DNA from: Mariprofundaceae bacterium
GTDB lineage: Bacteria > Pseudomonadota > Zetaproteobacteria > Mariprofundales > Mariprofundaceae
Reading direction: 5' to 3'
Length of the DNA: 5,203 bases
NCBI GenBank assembly: GCA_030950865.1
Contig: JAUZQR010000204.1
Coordinates: 1 to 5,203 of the forward strand
The position numbers were made by a program, and so were the translations under genes. Under the pieces are notes generated by a model. That model was given only the letters and a program-made list of their open reading frames with translations, ran no database searches and was not told the DNA's origin. Positions 1 through 5,203 of the stretch are shown here, one piece after another (the first letter of the stretch is position 1; each line of letters begins with the position of its first letter).

Positions 1-203
1 CGTGCAACCACCGCAGACCAAGCACCCGCAACATGTACATCAGGCATAGGTGGACGATGACAAGTCGAACACTGGCGTGAAAACTCTTGAAACCCTGATG
101 ATTGCTGGTCGGGATATGTTGTTATGACGTGTTCAGAACCCGAATCACAGGCTGAACACATAAACAATACAACAAGCAAACAGCCTATCTTATTTTTTAT
201 CAT
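1..203 (-). CDS. c-type cytochrome with lipoprotein-like signal peptide, partial (runs off left edge)
   Basis: The frame is open from an ATG at 203 to the window edge, giving 67 residues with no stop. Residues 1-19 look like an export signal: a basic start (MIKNK), a hydrophobic core (IGCLLVVLF), then MCSAC followed by DSGSE. Cys19 preceded by Ser-Ala could be a lipidation site, although the -3 residue is Cys rather than Leu. Asp would follow that Cys, which in enterics favours inner-membrane retention. Residues 45-49 are CSTCH, a CxxCH covalent heme c site, followed by a Pro-Pro-Met-Pro stretch and an AWSAVVA segment typical of small monoheme cytochromes. The protein should sit on the periplasmic side and carry electrons. 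The axial Met ligand would lie beyond the edge unless it is in PPMPD. In-frame alternative starts are GTG at 206 and ATG at 209; none has a clear Shine-Dalgarno sequence. The start overlaps the end of the upstream gene by 14 bp, suggesting translational coupling. The heme motif is seen; the partner complex is inferred. Confidence 0.77.
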   Translation of the reverse strand, partial: MIKNKIGCLLVVLFMCSACDSGSEHVITTYPDQQSSGFQEFSRQCSTCHRPPMPDVHVAGAWSAVVA

Positions 204-600
204 CACCATGGCCCGATGTTTTATCTTGGCCACTCAAGCCATCAAACTCTTCCTGATCTTCAGCTTCACCACCATCATCACCACCAGACATCATAGTCAT
301 AAAGTAAACAAAACCGCCAAACACCAAGATATATGCCAGTGCTCCCACATGTCCCCATGTAAACCAAGGACGCGGGTTATCAATACGATCACCCCAAAAA
401 GGTACGGTTAAACCATATGCAATCAATATAACCACTACAATAATTGCCCAAAACCACTTGGGTACACGATCCCTAGACTCCAGACCTACCCCACTGGCAA
501 TAATCTCTTCATCGCTCATGCCTTGTTTCTCTATCTTTTTATGCGAACTCTCCTGATGATCAGCAGACAAGTGTCCATTTTCTTCATCTTCTCGGTTCAT
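190..600 (-). CDS. small two-helix membrane protein, possible cbb3-oxidase-associated subunit (CcoP-anchor-like)
   Basis: This 136-residue protein has a charged, acidic N-terminus (about 1-45), a first membrane helix at about 48-66, a short loop containing PFWGDRIDNPRPW, a second helix at about 82-103, and a Gly/Asp/Glu-rich hydrophilic tail (about 105-136). I do not recognise a named family with confidence. The segment GVGLESRDRVPKWFW just before helix 1 resembles the pre-helix region of the CcoP subunit of cbb3 oxidase (an acidic stretch, then a Pro-x-Trp-aromatic entry into the helix), but no heme c motif is present. It starts one base after the ccoG stop and is followed by an overlapping c-type cytochrome gene, so a role in oxidase assembly or as a membrane anchor for that cytochrome is a reasonable inference. 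The ATG at 600 is chosen because AGGAGG lies five bases upstream; a longer open frame extends back into ccoG but lacks such a site. Confidence 0.85.
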   Translation of the reverse strand: MNREDEENGHLSADHQESSHKKIEKQGMSDEEIIASGVGLESRDRVPKWFWAIIVVVILIAYGLTVPFWGDRIDNPRPWFTWGHVGALAYILVFGGFVYFMTMMSGGDDGGEAEDQEEFDGLSGQDKTSGHGDDKK

Positions 601-601
601 A

Positions 602-1918
602 TCAGCCTCCTGCCTTCGCCATGCCTTCTGCATAGTAATACACTGTAAAATCATCCTGCCAGCCATCACCTGCTTTGGCATGTACTGTAAAACGGTGTAT
701 TCCCTTCTTCAAGTCAGGTGATATATGCATAATCACATCTTTTCGCCCAGCCGTTTGCCATATCAGATCATTCGATTCCAATGTATATTCTGAAGCATCC
801 AGCCCTTCAATTTTCAAATCCATATTAGCGGCACGGTAACGTTTGTTTGAAATGTTAATACGGTAATCATTGGCATTCATGCCTTGCAATAACTCTGCCT
901 TATCAGCTAACAGCACATAAGGTTGATAGTTTGCAATACCCACTGCAAACCACAATGCACCAATCACTGCACCCACAGTTGCAGCGCGTGTGCGAGATAA
1001 TAACGATGTTAAACCATTGCGCCCTGGTTTAGACTGACCAAAGGCGAAACTTAGCAAGCCTGGCCCCTGCATTTTCTTACTCTTACTATGCAACGTATCG
1101 CAAGCAGCCACGCAATCACCACAATTAATGCAGCTATCAAACACCACTGTCTGACGCGGATCAATATCCAAAAAGCAACTGTCTTCACAATACGTACAAT
1201 TTTCACAGTGATCCGAACGGCTTTCATCATAGGCAATATGTAAGGTTTCTCGTGTTTTAAACGAGTGCTGCCAAATGCGATACACACACATATATTTACA
1301 CACCAAATGGCGCATCACAGCCACATCAATCAATACCACCAAGATGCTCACGCTATAAATCCATAACAGGCTTTGCGCTTCAGGCAGGGGTTCTAGGGTT
1401 AAAAATGACCAAATCACTGCAGGAGAAAAGAAGTACAATAATGGAATAATCGCAAACAGCATAGAAACCAATAAAAAAGATATTCCCAATACAATTTTAT
1501 TTAACCAGCGATTTTTACGCAGCGCGACTTTCATTTCTTCGCCCGTAATATCCATCATCAATGCGCGCCGACCCAACATCTTGGATGTCATAGCATTCGC
1601 CCATTCTGACAAGGTATTTTGCGGGCAAATCCAACCACAAAATACGGAACCAGCCCATGAGTACATAAAAATTAACAGTGTTGCCACCATAATCCAAAAG
1701 CCCATAATAATCGACATGTCAGCAAACCAAATCTGGTAGTCCAACATATGAAAAGCACCCGCCATCATATCAACCCGAAACAAGCCCGACACGGGAATCA
1801 CGACCAAAAGAAAAACAACAAAATATTGTGAAAACCGTCGCCATTGGCGCACCGATTGTGCACCGGGTACATGCTCTTGTTGAATAGGAATTTGACTTAA
1901 TTGTTGTTGAGCATTCAT
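602..1918 (-). CDS. ccoG: CcoG/FixG-family cytochrome cbb3 oxidase accessory protein (4Fe-4S membrane protein)
   Basis: This 438-residue polytopic ferredoxin-like protein has the CcoG/FixG/RdxA layout. Helices lie at about 31-48, 66-88, 141-162, 185-202 and 312-329. The periplasmic-entry motif FCGWICPQ is at 93-100 (Cys94, Cys98). CKYMC is at 207-211, matching the family's C-x3-C before the cluster domain. Two CxxCxxCxxxC cluster sites follow, at Cys238/241/244/248 and Cys263/266/269/273. A C-terminal Ig-like FixG domain covers about 330-430 (YRINISNKRYRAANMDLKIEGL onward in family terms). In studied proteobacteria CcoG reduces Cu(II) to Cu(I) for the CuB site of cbb3 oxidase. Length is slightly under the usual 460-490. 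The first cluster site ends in Cys-Phe rather than the common Cys-Pro, and CKYMC is followed by Val-Tyr rather than Pro-Tyr, so this is a divergent member. The start overlaps the upstream stop as ATGA, with AGGA about 8 bases before it. No ccoN/O is visible; oxidase genes may lie to the left. Confidence 0.9.
   Translation of the reverse strand: MNAQQQLSQIPIQQEHVPGAQSVRQWRRFSQYFVVFLLVVIPVSGLFRVDMMAGAFHMLDYQIWFADMSIIMGFWIMVATLLIFMYSWAGSVFCGWICPQNTLSEWANAMTSKMLGRRALMMDITGEEMKVALRKNRWLNKIVLGISFLLVSMLFAIIPLLYFFSPAVIWSFLTLEPLPEAQSLLWIYSVSILVVLIDVAVMRHLVCKYMCVYRIWQHSFKTRETLHIAYDESRSDHCENCTYCEDSCFLDIDPRQTVVFDSCINCGDCVAACDTLHSKSKKMQGPGLLSFAFGQSKPGRNGLTSLLSRTRAATVGAVIGALWFAVGIANYQPYVLLADKAELLQGMNANDYRINISNKRYRAANMDLKIEGLDASEYTLESNDLIWQTAGRKDVIMHISPDLKKGIHRFTVHAKAGDGWQDDFTVYYYAEGMAKAGG
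606..611 (-). promoter_or_regulatory. Shine-Dalgarno AGGAGG for the two-helix membrane protein
   Basis: A perfect AGGAGG on the minus strand, five bases before the ATG at 600. It lies inside the last codons of ccoG and decides the start of the downstream gene against a longer in-frame alternative beginning near 681. Confidence 0.85.
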
Positions 1919-4488
1919 TTCGGCATCCTAGCATACGGACTAAGTTGATACAGTTTATCTTTAAATTCTTGGAATGTTTTATCATCGTGCTGTTGTTTGG
2001 CTAAGTCCATCATGGATTTTAATGCGCCTTCATGATCGGGGCGAATCGTAAAAATCTTTTGCAGGGCTTGTTTTTGGCTTATGCCAGAAGGTAAACCTTG
2101 CGACAAACTGGCAAACATCGCATCTGCCAAAGCAAAACCTGCCCAACGATTATACTTGTTTGCCTGATATGCCAAAGCCTGCAAACGCCCCGATTCTGGT
2201 TTGCCTTGCAAAGCAAGTAACTGTGCCCGTTGCACAAAAGATGTCGCTGCCCATGCACGTTTGAAAGCTTCCGTATCGTCCCTGTCCACAGACCAAGCCT
2301 TTACACCATCACTCAAAGAAATCCGATGACGCATCAACCAATACAATACTTCAGGCAACACAGCATCGGCATAACGCATGTGCGGTAAGGCATATTCAAT
2401 CACAGGGGTCCACTCACCCTGCACTTTTCCATCTTTAGCATCATACAATACATCCGAAACATTGCCCCAATAGCGACCCAACCATGTCCATGCGCCTTCA
2501 CCGCCCCATACACCTTTTTCTGGCGCGGCAGTTCTTAAAAAATCCGCTGTATGATGTTGTGTAGATTTAAAACCTACCAAGCCCATACGATACCCATCCA
2601 CAAACAATGCATTATTTGGAAAAATTTCTGCAAAACTACGCAAGACCACCTGCAAAGATGCCACATCAAACTGATTAAACGCCAACCACTGCACAAATAA
2701 ACCATCATCATTCAAACGAGATTTTGCACGCCCGAATTGCTCTACAGACAACAATGCGCCACGCCCAATTTGATCAGGGTGGAATAAGTCACCGATAATC
2801 ACATCATAATACCGCTGTGTACGCATTAAAAAGCGGCGTGCATCATCATGTTTCACATCTATTTTTTCTATAATACCATCATTTACCTGATTGAAATATG
2901 TTTTTGCCGCAGAAATTGCGCCCAATGATAATTCAACCGCATGCAAACGTGCATTAGACCATGCCAATGCGCCCGATGCCGTAATCCCTGTTCCTAAACC
3001 AAGAAAAAGAACTTCCTTTGCCGAGCCATGTAAAAATAATGGCAAACGCGCCTGATTGCGTTGCACTTCCACCGAAGTTGGGTCACTGGATGCATCCATA
3101 CGCTGTAAATCAGCCAGTAACACACGCTGACCATCGGCTTTTTCCAGTACATGAGTAATCGAAACTGCATCTTCACGATGATACAAATCCATGGCTTTAG
3201 GTAATTCATATGCCAGCAAACGTGCTGCACTAGGTAGTTGCTGTATGGGTAATGCCAAGATTACAAAAACCAGCAGTGATACACTGATATAAAGCACGCG
3301 ATTTCTCGCTGCCAACCAATAATAAGCACACAACATCATCAATGCTGCTGCCAATAACCATGTTGCCGCTGTTCCTAGCCAAGGAATCAACACAAACCCA
3401 GCCAACAAAGCACCGATACATGCTCCAATACTGTTGGCTGCATATAAACTCGCACCATCATCATTCTTGGCAATCAAGGGTAACCATGCTCCCATTGCTA
3501 GGGTTACTGGTAACGTACATACAGCTATCAACAAACCTTGAAACAACAATGATGCAACAAGGCTATGGAACATCATATCATGTCCCAAATCATTGATATA
3601 AGGGAAAGTATATAAACCCAATATTGCCATAAGCGCAGCACATGCAGGCAGCCACGTTAAAGCTCTTGTGCGTGGTAAGCGTTTGGCAAGCAGGCTTCCC
3701 AAGCCAATACCCACCAGAAACACACTCAAAATCACTGCAAGCACATATTCTGTACGCAATAAAATCATGCCATAGGCACGTGTCCATGCAATTTCCAGCA
3801 TTAATGCACCAGCACCCATGCCTGCATATGCGAATAAACATGACAGCTTTGGTAATATTGTATGTTCGCTCATGTCAGCTTTCTCACCTTTTTGCACACG
3901 CAGTGAAAGCCAAAGCAGCGTGATACCTATCAGTACACCCAACATTGCGACACACTGCAACGCCAATACCCAACCCAACCATGGCAACAATAATAAGGGC
4001 AGTAATGCCCCCAATGCACCACCCAAGGTATTCACACCATAAAGTTTCCCCAAAGAAAGCTGCCATGCTTTACCTACGCGCAACATCCATGGAAAGGCAA
4101 AACCCAATGCCATAGCGGGCAAACTCAATACCAACAATGCCGAGAAAACTTGCCAAAACTGCCACCCTTGCACGCTGTTCACTGACAGCCACAAACCCTG
4201 TAAAACATGCATCATCATCGGCAGCGATAACGCATACAAGGCAACAGATATTTCAATCGCTGCCAATACACGCAACATGTTTTTAAATGAGCTTTGCCAA
4301 CGGTATCCTAAGAAGCTTCCTAACCCCAAACCCAACATAAAGGCAGCAACCGTAACCACCACACCCAAAATACTAATGCCAAATAATAAAGATAACATGC
4401 GCGTCCATAACACTTCATACGCCAATGCTGTAATACCAGATAGGCCATAAAGAAATAATAGAAGCTTTGCTTTATAAGAAATTGTCAT
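1915..4488 (-). CDS. fused MFS-type transporter/spermidine synthase-like protein with helical C-terminal extension
   Basis: An 857-residue protein in three parts. Residues about 5-420 are strongly hydrophobic (roughly 12-14 helices) and contain two related halves, marked by YEVLWTR (24-30) and LEIAWTR (231-237), each followed by a Gly-rich helix (LGLGLGSFLG and VGIGLGSLLA). Residues about 440-705 form a Rossmann methyltransferase-like spermidine synthase domain: the SAM-type loop LGLGTG (496-501), an acidic residue in AVELS (Glu519), a DD pair (548-549), and YDVIIGDLFHP ending at 571. The segment TPVIEYALP near 694-702 matches the late conserved strand of these fusions. Residues about 740-857 are helical, TPR-like and hydrophilic. 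Classical spermidine synthase has DxxDP at the active site; here it is DLFHP (Asp567 kept, second Asp replaced by His570), so aminopropyl transfer is doubtful and the substrate unknown. The ATG at 4488 fits the family N-terminus. GTG at 4503 would add five residues; a GAGGG lies 14 bases before it, and nothing better serves 4488. It is the first gene of the leftward operon. Confidence 0.9.
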   Translation of the reverse strand: MTISYKAKLLLFLYGLSGITALAYEVLWTRMLSLLFGISILGVVVTVAAFMLGLGLGSFLGYRWQSSFKNMLRVLAAIEISVALYALSLPMMMHVLQGLWLSVNSVQGWQFWQVFSALLVLSLPAMALGFAFPWMLRVGKAWQLSLGKLYGVNTLGGALGALLPLLLLPWLGWVLALQCVAMLGVLIGITLLWLSLRVQKGEKADMSEHTILPKLSCLFAYAGMGAGALMLEIAWTRAYGMILLRTEYVLAVILSVFLVGIGLGSLLAKRLPRTRALTWLPACAALMAILGLYTFPYINDLGHDMMFHSLVASLLFQGLLIAVCTLPVTLAMGAWLPLIAKNDDGASLYAANSIGACIGALLAGFVLIPWLGTAATWLLAAALMMLCAYYWLAARNRVLYISVSLLVFVILALPIQQLPSAARLLAYELPKAMDLYHREDAVSITHVLEKADGQRVLLADLQRMDASSDPTSVEVQRNQARLPLFLHGSAKEVLFLGLGTGITASGALAWSNARLHAVELSLGAISAAKTYFNQVNDGIIEKIDVKHDDARRFLMRTQRYYDVIIGDLFHPDQIGRGALLSVEQFGRAKSRLNDDGLFVQWLAFNQFDVASLQVVLRSFAEIFPNNALFVDGYRMGLVGFKSTQHHTADFLRTAAPEKGVWGGEGAWTWLGRYWGNVSDVLYDAKDGKVQGEWTPVIEYALPHMRYADAVLPEVLYWLMRHRISLSDGVKAWSVDRDDTEAFKRAWAATSFVQRAQLLALQGKPESGRLQALAYQANKYNRWAGFALADAMFASLSQGLPSGISQKQALQKIFTIRPDHEGALKSMMDLAKQQHDDKTFQEFKDKLYQLSPYARMPK
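1926..1930 (-). promoter_or_regulatory. Shine-Dalgarno TAGGA for ccoG
   Basis: TAGGA on the minus strand ends seven bases before the ccoG ATG at 1918 and lies within the last codons of the upstream gene. Together with the ATGA overlap it fits translational coupling and supports the chosen start. Confidence 0.5.
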
Positions 4489-4543
4489 ACAACAATATAA
4501 CACATTTTATATATTCACCCTCATGCATAACACTCATCGAAAT

Positions 4544-4571
4544 CCTAACGAGGGCAAAAGTATTTGTTAGG
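4544..4571. repeat. inverted repeat CCTAAC/GTTAGG in the divergent intergenic region
   Basis: CCTAAC at 4544-4549 is matched by GTTAGG at 4566-4571, separated by 16 bases. It ends three bases before the -35 element of the sigma-28-like promoter and lies between the two divergent genes, so it could be a regulator site acting on either. Six-base arms can arise by chance. Confidence 0.25.
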
Positions 4572-4574
4572 CAT

Positions 4575-4601
4575 TAAAGATTCAAGTTATACTACCGATA
4601 T
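4575..4601 (+). promoter_or_regulatory. sigma-28 (FliA)-type flagellar promoter
   Basis: TAAAGATT at 4575-4582, an 11-base spacer, then ACCGATAT at 4594-4601. The sigma-28 consensus is TAAAGTTT, 11 bases, GCCGATAA, so the two boxes match at 7 of 8 and 6 of 8 positions with exact spacing. The start of transcription would fall near 4608, leaving a short leader that carries the Shine-Dalgarno sequence of the flagellar-rod-like gene. Family knowledge of that gene product and the motif agree, which strengthens the call. Confidence 0.72.
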
Positions 4602-4625
4602 ACAGTGTAAGCTCGTGTATATTTT

Positions 4626-4633
4626 GGAGGTGA
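4626..4633 (+). promoter_or_regulatory. Shine-Dalgarno GGAGGTGA for the rod-like protein
   Basis: GGAGGTGA is fully complementary to the 16S rRNA tail, with GGAGG ending five bases before the ATG at 4636. It selects this start over an in-frame ATG at 4564 that lies upstream of the promoter itself. Confidence 0.88.
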
Positions 4634-4635
4634 AA

Positions 4636-4947
4636 ATGAACGTTGATGCAAACCTTAAATCGATAAATAACATTGCAATCACTCAACAAGTCTCTGCAAA
4701 TAATGTTGCCAACGCTCAAAGCAATGACTTTCAAGCAAGCCGTGTCGTTCAGGGTGCCGATAAAATAACGATTAGCCCAGAAGCTCGCCTTGCCGCTCAA
4801 AACAGTGCTGGTGAGACCATGTCTACAACAGATATTGCTCAAGATGTCGTGCAAATGACCATGAACGAGTCATTTTTATCTGCTAATGTTAAAGCTATTC
4901 AAACACAAGATCAGATGGATCAAGCCCTCTTTTCAATAAAAAAATAA
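4636..4947 (+). CDS. miniature flagellar basal-body rod/hook-family protein (FlgC/FlgG-like ends)
   Basis: A 103-residue protein. Residues about 5-36 carry the N-terminal signature of axial flagellar proteins: a helix, then VSANNVANAQSNDFQASRV, matching the family's ANN-[IV]-AN-x-x-[ST]-x-G/D-F pattern. A linker holds ITISPEAR (44-51). Residues about 65-101 (TDIAQDVVQMTMNES, then LSANVKAIQTQDQMDQAL) match the C-terminal helix of rod and hook proteins, usually VD[IL]A-E-MV followed by AN-K-I-T-D-M. FlgB and FlgC are normally about 130-140 residues and FlgG about 260, so here the two coiled-coil ends are joined almost directly. Known axial proteins leave through the flagellar type III apparatus without a cleaved signal, and no signal peptide is visible here. 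The sigma-28-type promoter and strong Shine-Dalgarno sequence support late flagellar expression. It stands alone, away from any visible flagellar cluster. It may be an accessory axial or export-related protein rather than FlgC itself, so no symbol is given. Confidence 0.88.
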   Translation: MNVDANLKSINNIAITQQVSANNVANAQSNDFQASRVVQGADKITISPEARLAAQNSAGETMSTTDIAQDVVQMTMNESFLSANVKAIQTQDQMDQALFSIKK

Positions 4948-4961
4948 GAGGCTAGCCCCAT

Positions 4962-4989
4962 AAAAAAAGGCACCTCCAATGAGATGCCT
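4962..4989 (-). terminator. intrinsic terminator for leftward transcription
   Basis: Read on the minus strand, AGGCA-U-CUC, an AUUG loop and GAG-G-UGCCU form a nine-pair stem including one U-G wobble, followed directly by seven U (A-run at 4962-4968). On the plus strand the wobble becomes a C-A mismatch and no U-run follows, so the signal is specific to leftward transcripts. It lies 14 bases past the stop of the rod-like gene, on the opposite strand, and would stop transcripts coming from the right before they enter that gene antisense. Confidence 0.75.
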
Positions 4990-5041
4990 ATCCGCGACTC
5001 CAACAAAGGGGAAAGAGGAGAGTTAAAGAGCCGCTAACAAT

Positions 5042-5060
5042 GGCTTGCTACACGCAAGCC
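5042..5060. repeat. perfect hairpin GGCTTGC-tacac-GCAAGCC
   Basis: Seven-base perfect arms (5042-5048 and 5054-5060) flank a five-base loop. Neither strand has an immediate T-run; on the plus strand the nearest is TTTTCTT about 13 bases on. It may be a weak or Rho-assisted terminator for the rod-like gene, or a structural element of an RNA read leftward into the terminator at 4962-4989. Confidence 0.55.
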
Positions 5061-5122
5061 TAAAACCATTAAGTTTTCTTGCTATCGCATAAACTGACTA
5101 CTTTATTTTAGGGATTCCTCAA

Positions 5123-5142
5123 AAAGTCTTGCGCATGACTTT
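5123..5142. repeat. 20-bp near-perfect palindrome
   Basis: AAAGTC, T, TGCGCA, T, GACTTT is self-complementary except for one T/T pair (5129 with 5136). On the minus strand the right arm ends in a run of five T, so a weak leftward terminator is possible; an operator or an end of a dispersed element is equally possible. Confidence 0.45.
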
Positions 5143-5155
5143 ATGCTCATTTGAA

Positions 5156-5182
5156 CCACAGAGAACACAGAGAAACACAGAG
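5156..5182. repeat. degenerate short tandem repeat, CACAGAGA-type unit
   Basis: Three consecutive nine-base units: CCACAGAGA, ACACAGAGA and AACACAGAG. From memory, similar ACCACAGAGAACACAGAG tracts occur as dispersed intergenic repeats in many bacterial genomes. The opposite strand holds an 18-codon open frame from 5203 (MAENSTKL, then Cys/Ser/Leu-rich), which I take to be a by-product of the repeat rather than a gene. Confidence 0.6.
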
Positions 5183-5203
5183 TTTTGTGCTATTTTCAGC
5201 CAT

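Noticed and set aside
148..186. AGGCTG/CAGCCT inverted repeat as a terminator after the two-helix gene
   Set aside because: The loop is 26 bases, no T-run follows, and it falls inside the cytochrome coding frame.
124..411. 95-residue plus-strand open frame
   Set aside because: It lies antisense to the two-helix gene and the cytochrome, both of which have clear signatures; its Thr/Ile/His-rich composition is that of a shadow frame.
4586..4591. Minus-strand TATAAC as a -10 box for the leftward operon
   Set aside because: The hexamer at the 17-base position (GAGCTT) does not resemble TTGACA, and it sits within the better-supported sigma-28 promoter.
4501..4620. FNR/ANR box (TTGAT-N4-ATCAA) expected upstream of cbb3-related genes
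   Set aside because: I searched both strands by eye and found no such dyad.
4582..4854. 90-residue minus-strand open frame opposite the rod-like gene
   Set aside because: It is antisense to a gene with clear family motifs, promoter and Shine-Dalgarno sequence.
5148..5203. 18-codon minus-strand frame from the ATG at 5203
   Set aside because: Its Cys/Ser/Leu content comes from the CACAGAGA tandem tract, and it stops after 18 codons at TGA; the upstream sequence is outside the window.

Overview
The window looks like chromosomal DNA of a motile, respiring, moderately AT-rich Gram-negative bacterium. That reading rests on a CcoG-type cytochrome oxidase assembly protein, a c-type cytochrome with a lipoprotein-like signal, and a flagellar-rod-like gene behind a sigma-28-like promoter. 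The gene mix would suit Zetaproteobacteria or another proteobacterium, but I cannot fix the taxon from sequence alone.

Leftward (minus-strand) block, 4488 down to 1. Four genes are packed head to tail. First is a fused membrane-transporter-like/spermidine-synthase-like protein (1915-4488). It overlaps ccoG (602-1918) by an ATGA. ccoG is followed after one base by a small two-helix membrane protein (190-600). The tail of that gene overlaps a c-type cytochrome reading frame (1-203) that runs off the left edge. Overlaps and 1-bp spacing at every junction point to one translationally coupled transcript. The theme of the last three genes is terminal oxidase biogenesis or electron transfer: a copper/Fe-S accessory protein, a membrane protein whose first helix region resembles the CcoP membrane anchor, and a CxxCH cytochrome. 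The role of the large fused protein in that setting is unknown.

Divergent intergenic region, 4489-4635. A good match to the flagellar sigma-28 (FliA) promoter reads rightward, and a short inverted repeat lies just upstream of it. I found no convincing promoter or Shine-Dalgarno sequence for the leftward operon.

Rightward gene, 4636-4947. It encodes a 103-residue miniature flagellar rod/hook-family protein with the N- and C-terminal signatures of the family and almost nothing between them.

Right end, 4948-5203. I see no credible gene. It holds a strand-specific intrinsic terminator for leftward transcription, a perfect 7-bp-stem hairpin, a 20-bp near-perfect palindrome, and a short degenerate tandem repeat of a CACAGAGA unit. 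The leftward terminator has no visible protein gene in front of it, so a small RNA is possible.
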